64,000 nucleotides of DNA from Kineosporia mesophila (GTDB lineage Bacteria > Actinomycetota > Actinomycetes > Actinomycetales > Kineosporiaceae). The position numbers and the translations under genes are program-made. Of this stretch, positions 51,725 to 61,217 are shown one piece after another (the first letter of the stretch is position 1; the number at the start of each line of letters is the position of its first letter). The notes beneath the pieces are model-generated. The model had not been told where the DNA came from. It did no database searches and saw nothing but the letters and a program-made list of their open reading frames with translations. The DNA lies in the NCBI RefSeq assembly GCF_021129235.1, contig NZ_JAJOMA010000024.1, forward strand, positions 46,872 to 110,871. The letters run 5' to 3'.

Positions 51725-52201
51725 TTACCGGCTGGGGGTGGGTGGGTCGGTGGATGGGTCGATGTTCAGGTAGTTGACCCCGAGATGGTGGGCGACCTCG
51801 ATGAATTTGTAGTAACTGACCGGCTTCTGGACGAAGCCGTTCGCATTCAGGTGGCAGCTTTCCAGGACGTCGCGGTCTTCGATGGAGTCGCTGAGGATGA
51901 TTACCGGGAGTGCCTGGGTGGTGGGGACTGCTCGCAGTCGGCGCAATGCTTCGAGGCCGCCCATGCGGGGCATGTTGATGTCCATCAGCACGATCGAGGG
52001 CAGCAGCGGCTCGTGATCATCGGAAGGCAGGAGTAGATCGAGGGCCTGGGTGCCGTCGTGGACGACGATGATGTTGTTCGTAATGCCGTTCTTCCGGAAC
52101 GCCCCCACCGTCAGTTCGACGTCAGTAGGGCTGTTGTCCACCAGGAGGATTGGCCTCTTGTGTGTGTCCTCCACCGCTATGACCCCCCCCGTGTCCTGCA
52201 C
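51725..52201 (-). CDS. Single-domain response regulator (Rcp1-like)
   Basis: A 158-residue receiver domain protein without output domain: ILLVDNSPTDVELT, phosphoacceptor Asp in IVLMDINMPRMGG near 80, LSDS (Ser/Thr switch) near 111 and QKPVSY (Lys) near 134. Rcp-type regulators carry phosphate from phytochrome-like or hybrid kinases; none is nearby. The start is uncertain: GTG 52201 precedes a G run, and GTG 52174 is an alternative. Confidence 0.87.
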   Translation of the reverse strand: MQDTGGVIAVEDTHKRPILLVDNSPTDVELTVGAFRKNGITNNIIVVHDGTQALDLLLPSDDHEPLLPSIVLMDINMPRMGGLEALRRLRAVPTTQALPVIILSDSIEDRDVLESCHLNANGFVQKPVSYYKFIEVAHHLGVNYLNIDPSTDPPTPSR

Positions 52202-52330
52202 CTAGGTATCAGCAGTAGATGCACGACGAGGCTAAATCAGGCTGCGTGAAACTGGGGGAGGCGCGCCTGTGGCCGCGCGGGGCGCCCTGTCGGCGGCGAG
52301 CTCACGATGAGGCAGACAGCGTTCACTTAT

Positions 52331-52573
52331 TCACAGGCGCACGATGATCTTGCCGTCGTTCCCCGGAGCCAGCTCGTAGCTGGCATACAACTTCCGCACC
52401 TGAGGCTGCTTCAAGAACGTAATCACCCGCTGCCGCAGCTTCCCGCTGCCCTTGCCGGGAATGATCTCCACCGCCGTCTGCCCGGTGGCGGCGGCCCGGA
52501 CGATGAATGTCCGAAGCGCGGTGTCGATGTCCCGGTTGCTCCGGAAGATCGGGTGCAGGTCCAGCGACAGCAT
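52331..52573 (-). CDS. Smr-domain protein
   Basis: An 80-residue stand-alone Smr domain (MutS2 C-terminal type): LDLHPIF near the start, TALRTFIVRAAATGQ, VEIIPGKGSGKLRQRV and YELAPGNDGKIIV. Smr domains nick DNA or cut RNA; LDLH and GKGxG are the hallmark loops, the latter here with Pro before it in place of His. ATG at 52573 agrees with the domain start; the longer upstream frame is low-complexity. Confidence 0.82.
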   Translation of the reverse strand: MLSLDLHPIFRSNRDIDTALRTFIVRAAATGQTAVEIIPGKGSGKLRQRVITFLKQPQVRKLYASYELAPGNDGKIIVRL

Positions 52574-52737
52574 GGTCAGCCTTTCGCGTCGGATTGACGG
52601 GTTTGAGGGTATCCGATGAGCGTCGTGGCTGGTCTGTGCGGCAATGGCTTTCGCTGGTGGCGGTCTGGTTCGGGCAATGGCACTGCTCATGGGCAGAGGG
52701 CGGCGCGGTCGGTTCATGTGTGGGTGAGGGGCTGCGT

Positions 52738-52789
52738 CGATGTGTACACCTGGTACATCCGGTACCGGATGCACCAGGTGTACACATCG
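52738..52789. promoter_or_regulatory. 52-bp near-perfect palindrome
   Basis: Two 25-base arms around a central TA match with a single mismatch. It contains GTGTACAC twice and GGTACC at the centre. It lies in the gene-free 52574-53018, 229 bases before the ABC operon and 165 upstream of the Smr gene. A second small dyad, CTATC-AAGC-GATAG, occurs near 52961. Candidate operator or cruciform site. Confidence 0.6.
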
Positions 52790-53018
52790 CGCGCCTGTCT
52801 CTCCGAAGGTAGCTCCGTGGGGGCGCGACTCGACGCCCGTCGTAGGAGCTGGTCCTGCGACAGAGGTGTGAGCTGCCCCCAGCCCTTTGTGATGCGGAGC
52901 ACATTTCGATGATCTTGTCGAGAAACCCCCAGGTAACGACCACTGTCGCTCCTCGTAACTATCAAGCGATAGCTAATAGACCCACACCGTCCAGCCGTCC
53001 CGAGAAAGCACAGGCCCC

Positions 53019-54596
53019 ATGCCTCATCGGATGCGCTTCACCGCTCTCACAGCAGGCCTCGCGGTCACTGCCCTGGCCCTGACCGCCTGCTCCGGAAGCA
53101 CCCCGGGCACGACCAGCACCGGTAGCTCGGACACAACCCTCAACCTCGCCTTCCTCGGCGCGATCTCCACACCCGACCCGGACTCGGCCTACGACGGCTA
53201 CGAGCTCAACCTCGTGAACAGCGCCTACGAGGGACTGCTCGACTACCGGCCCGGTCAGGCCGAACCGAAGCTCGTGGGCCGGCTCGCCACCGAGTGGGAG
53301 GCCAACGCCGGCAACACCGAGTTCACCTTCACCCTGCGCGAGGGCGTGACCTTCCACGACGGCACCCCCTTCAACGCCGACGCGGTCAAGGCCAGCTTCG
53401 ACCGCCGGGTCGACGTCGACGCCGGCCCCGCCTACATGGTCAAGGGCGTGAAAGACGTCAAGATCGACGGCGACTACAAGGTCACCGTCACGCTGAAGAG
53501 CGCCAACTCCAGCTTCCTCGACCTGCTCGCCTCACCGTTCGGGCCGAAGATGATCAGCCCGGCCGCGCTGAAGGAACACCCGTGGAAGGGCGAGGACGAC
53601 AACTGGTTCGCCACCCACGACGCGGGCACCGGGCCGTACACGTACACCGGCTTCGACCCGGGCGTCTCGTACGACCTGAAGACTTACACCCAGTACTGGG
53701 GTGATGAACCCGGCTACCAGGACGTCCACTTCGACGTCGTCTCGAACATGTCGACCGTGCAGCTCCAGCTCAAGAAGGGCGAGGTGGACGGGCTGATCGG
53801 GTACACCGACAGCTCCTCGTTCAGCTCCCTGAAGAAGGTCGGGAACCTCGAGGCCTACGCCTTCCCGAGCATGCAGACGCCGACGCTGTTCGTGAACCCA
53901 AAGAGCCCCGAACTCGGCGACGATACCACCCGCAAGGAGTTCGTCGGCGGCATCGACTTCCCCGAGCTGACGAAGCTGGCGCTCGGCGACACCGGAACCT
54001 CCACCACCCAGGTCTTCCCGCAGAACCTGCTGCCGGAGTCCGTGAACCAGCAGAAGATCAGCTACGACGAGGGTGCGCTCGCCGATCTGGCCGGGGGTGC
54101 TCTCCAGGGTAAGACCATTTCGTGCGGGTACGCCGAGAGCAGCTCGTCCGGCCAGGCGCTGTGCGACAACCTGACGGCGATGCTGAATAAGGCCGGGGTG
54201 AAGGCCGACAGCACGGGATACGCCGCCGGCACCTACTACTCGGGTCTGGCCAAGGGCGCCGGCGCTCCCGACGTCACGTTCTTCTCAGGCTTCCCCGACA
54301 CCGCCAGCCCGGATGCCTGGGGCATCGTCTTCTACACGCCTGACGGTGGTCTCGACCTCTTCGGTGCGAGTGTTCCCGGTCTGGCCGACAAGCTGGCCGA
54401 GGCCGCGACGAAGGACGACGACGCGCTGTACGGCGACGCCGCGTCGATGGTCAGTGAGTCGGCCTACTGGTACTCGGTGGCGAACAGCCTGGGCACGGCT
54501 GTCTTCCAGAAAGACGTCACCGGCGTCGAGGCGTCCTGGAACCCGGTCATTACCGGTGTGCTGCAGCTGGCGTCCCTGAGCCCGTCGGGAGACTGA
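53019..54596 (+). CDS. Peptide/nickel-type ABC transporter substrate-binding lipoprotein
   Basis: A 525-residue SBP_bac_5 protein. Signal peptide with lipobox ALALTAC (lipid Cys near 25), then the family segments NSAYEGLLDYRPG, LREGVTFHDGTPFNADAVKA, THDAGTGPYTYTGFDPG and a C-terminal PDAWGIVFYTPDGG. It captures a ligand outside the cell and hands it to the two permeases encoded downstream. First gene of the operon; the ATPase gene starts 2 bases after its stop. Confidence 0.92.
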   Translation: MPHRMRFTALTAGLAVTALALTACSGSTPGTTSTGSSDTTLNLAFLGAISTPDPDSAYDGYELNLVNSAYEGLLDYRPGQAEPKLVGRLATEWEANAGNTEFTFTLREGVTFHDGTPFNADAVKASFDRRVDVDAGPAYMVKGVKDVKIDGDYKVTVTLKSANSSFLDLLASPFGPKMISPAALKEHPWKGEDDNWFATHDAGTGPYTYTGFDPGVSYDLKTYTQYWGDEPGYQDVHFDVVSNMSTVQLQLKKGEVDGLIGYTDSSSFSSLKKVGNLEAYAFPSMQTPTLFVNPKSPELGDDTTRKEFVGGIDFPELTKLALGDTGTSTTQVFPQNLLPESVNQQKISYDEGALADLAGGALQGKTISCGYAESSSSGQALCDNLTAMLNKAGVKADSTGYAAGTYYSGLAKGAGAPDVTFFSGFPDTASPDAWGIVFYTPDGGLDLFGASVPGLADKLAEAATKDDDALYGDAASMVSESAYWYSVANSLGTAVFQKDVTGVEASWNPVITGVLQLASLSPSGD

Positions 54597-54598
54597 CC

Positions 54599-56254
54599 AT
54601 GACCGCCGCCCTGTCTGTCGCCAGCCTCAGCGTCAACTACACCCGTACGACCGCGGTCGATGACGTCTCCTTCACCATCGAGCCGGGGCAATGTTTCGGC
54701 CTGGTGGGGGAGTCCGGCTCCGGCAAGAGCACCATCGGGCTCGCGGTACAGGGGCTGCTGACGGACCTGCGCGGCGTCACCACCCACGGCACGGTGACCG
54801 TCGCGGGCACTCCGCTCGACCCGTCGAAGGAGACGGGATGGCGGGGCGTCCGCGGTCACCGGGTCACCACCGTCTTCCAGGACCCGATGTCGTCGCTCGA
54901 CCCGACCATGACGATCGGGAGGCTGCTCGGCTTGGTTGCCGGGAGCACGGCGGAGAGCACCCGGTGGCTGGAAGAGGTGGAGATCCGCGAACCGGCCACC
55001 GTGCTGCGCAGTTACCCGCATCAGCTCTCGGGCGGCATGCGTCAGCGGGTGATGATCGCCTTGGCCCTGGCTCGACGGCCTTCACTGCTGATTGCGGACG
55101 AGCCGACCACGGCTCTCGATGTCAGCGTCCAGGCGCAGATCCTCAAGCTGCTGAGTCGTGAGCGCGAACAGCTCGGCTGCGGAGTCCTGTTCATCACGCA
55201 CGACCTGGGCGTCGCCCGGGCCGTCTGTGACGAGGTGGCCGTGCTCCGGGAGGGGAAGATCGTCGAGCACGGCAGCACCGCCGTCACGCTCGAGAATCCG
55301 CAGAACCCCTACACGCAGCGGCTGGTCGCCTCGCGGCTCACCCTGCATTCCGATCGGGGACGCCCGGTGGGGCTTCCCGAGGCCACGGTCGTCGCGTCGA
55401 TGGCCGAGGCCCGAGGGATCCAGGACGCGGATCTGGAACGTCAGTGGACCGAGGGCAGTTTGCGGTGGAGCGATTTCAGGGCAGAGGACGAGGGTGGCCC
55501 GCGGGCGGGCGCACCGGCCCTCGAGCTGGCCAAGGTGAAGAAGTCCTTCTCCACCGGAGGCTTCGGCCGGCGCCACCGCAAAGACGTGCTGCACGACGTG
55601 AACCTGAGGGTGGGGACGCGCGAGAGCGTCGCCCTGGTGGGGGAGAGCGGTTCGGGGAAGTCCACGATCCTGCGGATCGCGGCCGGTCTCGAACAGCCCG
55701 ACACCGGCGACGTCGTGGTCGACCGGCGTCGCGGCGAGGGAGTTCAGGTCATCTTCCAGGACGCGGGTGCATCCCTGACCCCGTGGCTCACCGTGCGCTC
55801 GCTGCTGATGGAGCGGCTCGGGAACACCGTCACCGGAGCCGGTCTCGACCGGTCCCAGCGCGAGGCGCACCTCCGGACAGCATTGGAACGTGTCGCCCTG
55901 CCGGCCTCGGTGCTCGACGCGAAACCGGCCGGACTGTCGGGCGGTCAGCGGCAACGGGTGGCGATCGCCCGGGCCGTGGTGGTGCCTCCGTCGCTCCTGC
56001 TGTGCGACGAGCCGACCAGCGCACTCGACGTGAGCCTGGCCTGCTCGGTGCTCAACCTGCTCAACCTTCTGCGGCACGACCTGGGACTGCCCATGCTCTT
56101 CGTCACCCACGACCTGGCCGCGGCCCGGGTGATCGCCGACCGCGTCGTCGTGATCAGCCAGGGCGCGATCGTCGAGAGCGTTCCCTCGGACGATCTCGGC
56201 GCCGCCATCACCAGCGACTACGGTCGGAGGTTGCTCGATGCCGTCCTCAGCTGA
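54599..56254 (+). CDS. Fused double ABC ATPase (DppD-DppF type)
   Basis: A 551-residue protein with two nucleotide-binding domains. First: GESGSGKST near 37, LSGGMRQRV near 143, [13 protein letters not shown]. Second: GESGSGKST near 348, LSGGQRQRV near 446, [13 protein letters not shown]. In most dipeptide/oligopeptide systems these are separate D and F subunits; here one chain powers import. It overlaps the permease gene after it by 17 bases. Confidence 0.93.
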   Translation: MTAALSVASLSVNYTRTTAVDDVSFTIEPGQCFGLVGESGSGKSTIGLAVQGLLTDLRGVTTHGTVTVAGTPLDPSKETGWRGVRGHRVTTVFQDPMSSLDPTMTIGRLLGLVAGSTAESTRWLEEVEIREPATVLRSYPHQLSGGMRQRVMIALALARRPSLLIADEPTTALDVSVQAQILKLLSREREQLGCGVLFITHDLGVARAVCDEVAVLREGKIVEHGSTAVTLENPQNPYTQRLVASRLTLHSDRGRPVGLPEATVVASMAEARGIQDADLERQWTEGSLRWSDFRAEDEGGPRAGAPALELAKVKKSFSTGGFGRRHRKDVLHDVNLRVGTRESVALVGESGSGKSTILRIAAGLEQPDTGDVVVDRRRGEGVQVIFQDAGASLTPWLTVRSLLMERLGNTVTGAGLDRSQREAHLRTALERVALPASVLDAKPAGLSGGQRQRVAIARAVVVPPSLLLCDEPTSALDVSLACSVLNLLNLLRHDLGLPMLFVTHDLAAARVIADRVVVISQGAIVESVPSDDLGAAITSDYGRRLLDAVLS

Positions 56255-57119
56255 AACCGACGCCTCCGGCCCGGCGGCGACCACCTCGTCCTCTGCCGGT
56301 GCACCGCGGGCCCGCCGCAAGGTGACCCCGGAGACCGTGGCGCTCGCCGCTCTCGTGATCGTCGTCCTGCTGGCGCTCCTCGGTCCGCTGCTCTCGCCCT
56401 ACGCGACCGACGTACCCTCCGGCACCCCCTATCTGGCGCCGTTCTCGGGCGGGCACTGGCTCGGTACCGACAACCTCGGCTTCGACGTGCTCACCCGGGT
56501 GCTGGCCGGAACCCGCATCAGCCTGTTCGCGGCGCTCGTCGTGACCGGGGGCAGCGCCCTGTTGGGCCTGCTCATCGGCGCCGTCGCCGGTTTTGTCGGT
56601 GGCTGGGTGGATAGTCTCCTCATGCGGATCACCGACCTGTTCCTGGCCTTCCCGGCCACGATCGTCGCGATGGCCATCGTGGCGGCGCTCGGGCCCAGTC
56701 TGCGCAGCTCGATGATCGGTATCGCGATCGTCTGGTGGCCGCTGTACGCCCGCATCGCCCGCGGTGAGATCCGCCGGGCCGCAGGCAGTCTGCATGTCGA
56801 GGCGGCACGCATGAGCGGTACGCACGGTGCCCGGCTGATGCTGCGGCACACGGTTCCCACCGTGATGCCGACCGTGCTTGTCACCGCCAGTCTCGACATC
56901 GGCGGCGTCATCATGACTCTCGCGGCCCTGGCCTTCATCGGGCTGGGCTCACCGGCGCCCTCGCCGGAGCTGGGGCTGATGTCCAGCGCCGGCATGCAGT
57001 ACCTGCTCGACTCCTGGTGGATCCCGGTGTTCCCGGCGGTCGCGGTGGGTCTCCTGTCGCTGATCTTCAACTACCTCGGCGACGGGCTTCGGTCCGTCCT
57101 GCGGGCGAGAGGAGCCTGA
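56238..57119 (+). CDS. ABC transporter permease (DppC-like)
   Basis: A 293-residue membrane protein with a polar N-terminus and about six helices: VALAALVIVVLLALLGPLLS, GGHWLGTDNLGFDVLTRVLA (typical DppC motif), and the EAA loop (EAARMSGTHGARLMLRHTVP near 195). It pairs with the next permease. Unusually the C-type gene precedes the B-type one. Confidence 0.92.
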   Translation: MPSSAETDASGPAATTSSSAGAPRARRKVTPETVALAALVIVVLLALLGPLLSPYATDVPSGTPYLAPFSGGHWLGTDNLGFDVLTRVLAGTRISLFAALVVTGGSALLGLLIGAVAGFVGGWVDSLLMRITDLFLAFPATIVAMAIVAALGPSLRSSMIGIAIVWWPLYARIARGEIRRAAGSLHVEAARMSGTHGARLMLRHTVPTVMPTVLVTASLDIGGVIMTLAALAFIGLGSPAPSPELGLMSSAGMQYLLDSWWIPVFPAVAVGLLSLIFNYLGDGLRSVLRARGA

Positions 57120-57121
57120 TC

Positions 57122-58117
57122 ATGCTGCGTTTCACCCTGAGCCGGATCGGTTCGCTGGTGATCGTGCTGTTCGCGCTGTCGGTGCTGATCTTCGTGGTCA
57201 GCCGGTTCGGCGGCGGAGACCCGGTGCACGCCTACGTCGGGGGCAACGCATCGCCCGACGCGATCGCGGCGGCCCGCACCCGGCTCGGTCTCGACCAGCC
57301 CGTCGTGGTGCAGTACTGGGACTACCTGACCCGTCTGCTGCAGGGCGATCTCGGGCTCAGCCTGAGCACCAAACGCCCGGTGGCCGACGAGCTCAGCAGC
57401 CGTCTGCCGGCCACGCTCGAACTGGCCGTCGTCACGGTGATCCTGTCGATCGTCATCGGTCTGGTTCTGGCCCGGGCCTATTCGCTGCGCGGGCGGGCCG
57501 GGGGCATCATCCGGTTCGTGCTCTTCAGCGCGGCCAGTGCCCCGGCATTCCTGATCGCCACCTGTGGTCTGCTGCTGTTCTTCGGGCAGCTAGGCTGGCT
57601 GCCGGTCGCGGGCCGCACGTCGTACGGGGCGAGCAGCGGGCTGAGCGGCTTCTACGTGCTCGACGGGCTGCTCACCGGCAACATCCTGTACGCGTTCGAC
57701 GCGCTGAAACACCTGATCCTGCCGGCCACCGCGGCCAGTCTGGGGCCGGGCGTCGCTCTGGCCCGGGTGCTGGCCGACGGTCTCGACACCAGCCTGCGGT
57801 CCGGTTATGCCCGCACCGCAAGGTCTCTGGGCGAGACCGAGTCGCAGCTGCTGCGGCGACACGGGCTGCGCAACGCGGCCGGTCCGGTCCTGAGCCTGCT
57901 CGGGGTGCAGATCGGGATGATGCTGTCCAGCCTGGTGGTGGTCGAGCAGATCTTCTCCTGGAACGGTCTGGGCCAGTACCTGGTCACAGCCATCAACGCC
58001 GCCGACACCAACTCCGTCGCCACGATCAGCTTGCTGCTGGGCGCGGTGTACGTCGTCGTCAACACGCTCGTCGACCTGGGGCTCGCGGTGCTCGATCCGC
58101 GCGTGCGCCTCAGCTGA
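57122..58117 (+). CDS. ABC transporter permease (DppB-like)
   Basis: A 331-residue permease with an N-terminal helix (IGSLVIVLFALSVLIFVVSR), a GLDQPVVVQYWDYLTRLLQG periplasmic segment and the EAA loop (YARTARSLGETESQLLRRHG near 235). ATG at 57122 is 2 bases after the previous stop with GAGAGGAG before it, so the longer upstream frame is rejected. Confidence 0.92.
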   Translation: MLRFTLSRIGSLVIVLFALSVLIFVVSRFGGGDPVHAYVGGNASPDAIAAARTRLGLDQPVVVQYWDYLTRLLQGDLGLSLSTKRPVADELSSRLPATLELAVVTVILSIVIGLVLARAYSLRGRAGGIIRFVLFSAASAPAFLIATCGLLLFFGQLGWLPVAGRTSYGASSGLSGFYVLDGLLTGNILYAFDALKHLILPATAASLGPGVALARVLADGLDTSLRSGYARTARSLGETESQLLRRHGLRNAAGPVLSLLGVQIGMMLSSLVVVEQIFSWNGLGQYLVTAINAADTNSVATISLLLGAVYVVVNTLVDLGLAVLDPRVRLS

Positions 58118-58129
58118 GAAAGGAAACCC

Positions 58130-58792
58130 GTGTCAGACACTCCGCTACAGGTGACCGACTGGACACCCGCCGACGACCTCAAGCCCGTGGGCAACATCGT
58201 TCTCGTGGTGGTCGACATCCAGGGTGGTGGGCTCGAGAACCCCTACCCGGGCAACAACCCGGCGCTGACCTACATGCCGGGCCGCGAGGTGCGTAACCCC
58301 AAGGCCGTCGAGCTGGTCAACGCGTTCCGGGCCCGGCAGGTGCCGGTGATCTTCATCCAGGAGGTGCACAAGCCGAGCCTGGTCGACATCGGGCGCGAAC
58401 TCGACGGTTCCGAGGGGCCGCACTGCATCGAGGGTGAGCAGCGCACGGAGCTCCACCCGGGCCTGGAACCGCGTCCGGAAGAGTACCTGATTCGCAAACG
58501 CCGCTACTCGGCCTTCTTCGGTACCGAGCTCGACCTGCTGCTGCGTGGGTACAAGGCCGAGACGGTGATCCTCATCGGTGGCATGACCGACGTCTGCATC
58601 CACTACACGGCGGTCGACGCGCACCAGCTCGACTACCACTTCCGCACGGTCAGCGACCTCGTCGTCGGCTCGGGCCAGGAACTGCACGACGCCGCGCTGC
58701 GCGCCATGAAGTACCTGCAGCGTGACTCGCTCGTGAGCAGCGTCGCGGTCTACGACTGGCTGGAGACCGTCCCGATCAAGGAGACCGCATGA
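58130..58792 (+). CDS. Isochorismatase-family cysteine hydrolase 1
   Basis: A 220-residue hydrolase. Catalytic triad regions: VLVVVDIQGGG (Asp near 27), RKRRYSAFFGTELD (Lys near 122) and GGMTDVCIHYTAVD (Cys near 155). The family cuts C-N bonds of carbamoyl or amide compounds such as biuret, ureidoacrylate, N-carbamoylsarcosine or maleamate. EVHKPSLVDIGRELDGSEGP is shared with the next protein. GTG start with AAAGGAAA upstream; directly after the transporter genes. Confidence 0.9.
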   Translation: MSDTPLQVTDWTPADDLKPVGNIVLVVVDIQGGGLENPYPGNNPALTYMPGREVRNPKAVELVNAFRARQVPVIFIQEVHKPSLVDIGRELDGSEGPHCIEGEQRTELHPGLEPRPEEYLIRKRRYSAFFGTELDLLLRGYKAETVILIGGMTDVCIHYTAVDAHQLDYHFRTVSDLVVGSGQELHDAALRAMKYLQRDSLVSSVAVYDWLETVPIKETA

Positions 58793-59370
58793 ACATCAGT
58801 GGCAAGACCGCTCTCGTCGTCGTCGACTTCCAGGGTGGCGACCTTTCCGGCCCGGCCGCGGCCTACGGCCGTGGGCAGCTGGTGAAGGCCCAGACGATGG
58901 TCGCCGAGTGCCGGGCCCAGGGGGTGCCGGTGGTCTGGATCCAGGAGGTGCACAAGTCCCACCTCACCGACATCGGCCGTGAGCTCGACGGTTCCGAGGG
59001 GCCGCACTGCATCGAGGGCAACCCGGGCACCGAGATCGCGACCGGTCTGGGGCCGGTGGGCGAAGAGTTCCACATCCGCAAGCGGCGGTACTCCTCGTTC
59101 TTCGCCACCGAGCTCGACATCGTGCTGAAGTCGTACGGCGTCGAAAACCTCATCCTCATAGGTGGGTTCACCGATATCTGCATCCTCTACACCTCGGTCG
59201 ACGCCCACCAGCGCGACTTCCACATCCGGGTCGCCACCGACCTGACCGCCGGTTCGAGTGTCCAGGCCCACGACGACGCCCTGAAAATGATCAACTACCT
59301 CCAGCGCGATGCCCTGGTCACGTCCGACGAGGTCATGAGCTGGCTGGGCGAGCTGGCGCCAGTGGCGTGA
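58789..59370 (+). CDS. Isochorismatase-family cysteine hydrolase 2
   Basis: A 193-residue paralogue of the previous enzyme: ALVVVDFQGGDLSG, EVHKSHLTDIGRELDGSEGP, RKRRYSSFFATELD and GGFTDICILYTSVD with Cys near 130. The triad is complete. ATGA overlap implies equal expression, so the two could form a hetero-oligomer or act on successive C-N bonds. Last gene of the operon. Confidence 0.9.
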   Translation: MNISGKTALVVVDFQGGDLSGPAAAYGRGQLVKAQTMVAECRAQGVPVVWIQEVHKSHLTDIGRELDGSEGPHCIEGNPGTEIATGLGPVGEEFHIRKRRYSSFFATELDIVLKSYGVENLILIGGFTDICILYTSVDAHQRDFHIRVATDLTAGSSVQAHDDALKMINYLQRDALVTSDEVMSWLGELAPVA

Positions 59371-59811
59371 AAACGAGTTGGGCACCGCGGCGGCGTCGGT
59401 GGTCTGAGCCCCGGGGGCCTTGGTGGTCCGGGGCTCGGGTGGCGTGGTGCCGGGGATCTGGTGTGCCGCAGTGATCCGGGCGCTTGTGACCTGAGGTCTG
59501 GAGCGCTGCGTTGGTCAGGGTTCTGTGGTGCTGTGGTGCTGTGGTGCTGTGGTGCTGTGGTGCTGTGGTGCTGTGGTGCTGTGGTGCTCGAGTGTTGTGG
59601 TGCCCGAGTGCTGTGGTGGCCTGCTGTCCGGCGGGCTGCCGTGGCGTGGGACGTGGCGGTCCGGGGCGACGCTTTGCGGGTCGGAGGTCGAGGTGGCGGG
59701 GAGATGGCCTGGTCCTGGCGACGGGAGGTCGTTGTGGCCCCGATCGGGGGCCCTTCGGGACTTGGGCCGGGTGGCTCGGGGCCGGGGTAATATCCTTGGA
59801 GTGAGAGCACA
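59371..59811. other. Gene-free stretch before the MFS gene
   Basis: Contains the 8-bp tandem repeat at 59523 and a C/G-rich spacer. Open frames run through both strands only because the repeat lacks stops. A promoter for the MFS gene should lie near its 3' end (GGGTAATATCC at about 59785). Confidence 0.5.
59523..59588 (+). repeat. Octamer CTGTGGTG repeated about eight times
   Basis: Perfect head-to-tail octamers from 59523 to 59586, then degenerate copies (GTGGTGCTCGAG, GTTGTGGTGCCCGAG) to about 59620. Such perfect microsatellites can change length by slippage. It lies about 220 bases before the MFS start. Confidence 0.85.
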
Positions 59812-61029
59812 ATGAGCCGTAACCAGGTGAGACCGCCTGGCCTGTACGGGCTCCCGGCATCGTTCTGGGCGCTCTGGGCGGTCACCCTGGTGCTGGCGGT
59901 CGGGCACTTCGTCGCTCCCTTGATGTCGGCCTGGCTCAGTCGCGACCGAGGGCTCGATGCGGCCACGATCGGGTTGGTCGTGGCCGCCTTCGGGGGTGGC
60001 GGGATCGTGGCCAGTCTCTGCGGTGGTTACCTGGCCGACCGGTTCGGGGGTGTGCGGGTGGTGGTCGCCGGGCAGCTCGCGTCGGCGGGGTTGCTGGTGG
60101 CGCTGGCGCAGCCGGTCTCCACGGGGACGCTGGCCGGGTTGCTGTTCGCCTACGGGGCCACGTCGCTGCTGCCGGGGCCGGCGCTCAGCTCGCTCATCGG
60201 GAGGCTGGTTCCGCCGGCCCTGCGGGAACGGGCCTACTCGCTGCGGATGTGGGCGATCAACTGTGGTTACGCGATCGGCCCGGCCTTCGCCGGCTGGCTG
60301 TCGACGTACTCGTTCGCGCTGGTGTTCTACCTGGAGGCCGTGCTGCTGCTGGCGGTGCTGCTCGTGATGGTGCCGTTGCTGCGCTCGACCGTCGCCACCG
60401 CGGTGGCGACGCCGACCCTGGTGCACGCCTTTGCGAAAGTTCGCCACGACGGCGTGCTCTGGGCGTTCACCGCGATCATGACGCTGTACCTCACCGTGTA
60501 CCTCCAGGGCACGGCCACCCTGCCGATCGTCATGACCGACGACGGCTTCTCCGTGCCGGCCTACAGCACCTTGCTCACGATCAACGGGGCGCTGCTGTGC
60601 TTGCTGCAGATCCCGATGATCCGGGTGGTGGAGCGTCTGCCCAAGACCCTGGTGATGGGCAGCGGGGTAGCTCTGACCGCCGTCGGCTACCTGGTGCAGG
60701 TCTTCGCGACCCAGTGGTGGCACTGGGCCCTGGCGGTCGTGCTCTGGACCGTCGGCGAACTGGGCATCTTCCCGGTGGCCTCGACGGTGATCGCCGACAT
60801 CGCCCCTCGCTCCCTGGAAGCCACGTACCAGGGTGTCCACGGCCTCTGCTGGCCGGTGGGACGGGTGCTGGCGGCCGGGCTCGGTGGCCTGGCGCTGGCC
60901 CGGTTCGGCGCCGCCAGTCTCTGGTGGAGCTGCGTGGCGGCCCTGTGTATCACGGTGCTGGCCCTGCTGGTGAGCCGCCGGGCCCGCGAGAAACGCGAGA
61001 CTCTCGGCAGGGCAGCAGCAATCGGCTAG
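59812..61029 (+). CDS. Major facilitator superfamily transporter
   Basis: A 405-residue membrane protein with about 11-12 helices. The loop GGYLADRFGGVRVVVAGQ after helix 2 is the MFS motif A (GxLaDrxGrr). The N-half also has AYSLRMWAINCGYAIGPAFA. It resembles MdtH-like drug or metabolite exporters. ATG at 59812 has TTGGAG upstream. The substrate is unknown; the TetR gene nearby points the other way and is separated by a palindrome. Confidence 0.88.
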   Translation: MSRNQVRPPGLYGLPASFWALWAVTLVLAVGHFVAPLMSAWLSRDRGLDAATIGLVVAAFGGGGIVASLCGGYLADRFGGVRVVVAGQLASAGLLVALAQPVSTGTLAGLLFAYGATSLLPGPALSSLIGRLVPPALRERAYSLRMWAINCGYAIGPAFAGWLSTYSFALVFYLEAVLLLAVLLVMVPLLRSTVATAVATPTLVHAFAKVRHDGVLWAFTAIMTLYLTVYLQGTATLPIVMTDDGFSVPAYSTLLTINGALLCLLQIPMIRVVERLPKTLVMGSGVALTAVGYLVQVFATQWWHWALAVVLWTVGELGIFPVASTVIADIAPRSLEATYQGVHGLCWPVGRVLAAGLGGLALARFGAASLWWSCVAALCITVLALLVSRRAREKRETLGRAAAIG

Positions 61030-61043
61030 ACCCATCATTTCGT

Positions 61044-61117
61044 CCGTGATCAGGCCAAGGTTGCCCGGGAAAGTGGGGGAACCTCCCGGCCGAAGGCCGG
61101 GGGATCGTATGATCATG
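61044..61117. terminator. Imperfect palindrome, probable terminator
   Basis: CGTGATCA near the left and TGATCATGG near the right flank a CCCGGCC-GAA-GGCCGGG hairpin (61085-61101). It shares CGTGATCA...CCCGGGAA with the hairpin at 39338, so this may be a dispersed extragenic palindrome family. It lies between the convergent MFS and TetR genes. Confidence 0.55.
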
Positions 61118-61217
61118 GAAAAGGAGGTGGCGGCCCCAGCGTCGGGGTCAGCGGGCCAGGGACAGGTCGTTGGGCTTCGTGCGCGGGCTTGGCCGTGCGC
61201 CGGCTATTGCGGCGTAG

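Noticed and set aside
51370..51777. 135-residue plus-strand frame after the sigma factor
   Set aside because: It could have been an anti-sigma factor by position, but there is no zinc motif or membrane anchor and it runs into the antisense of the response regulator.
59523..59588. Coding repeat in a small Trp/Cys/Val protein
   Set aside because: An 8-base unit shifts frame each copy; the open frames exist only because the unit has no stop codons.
59515..61116. 533-residue antisense frame
   Set aside because: It runs through the octamer repeat and opposite the MFS gene; Arg/Gln/His-rich composition shows it is a shadow.
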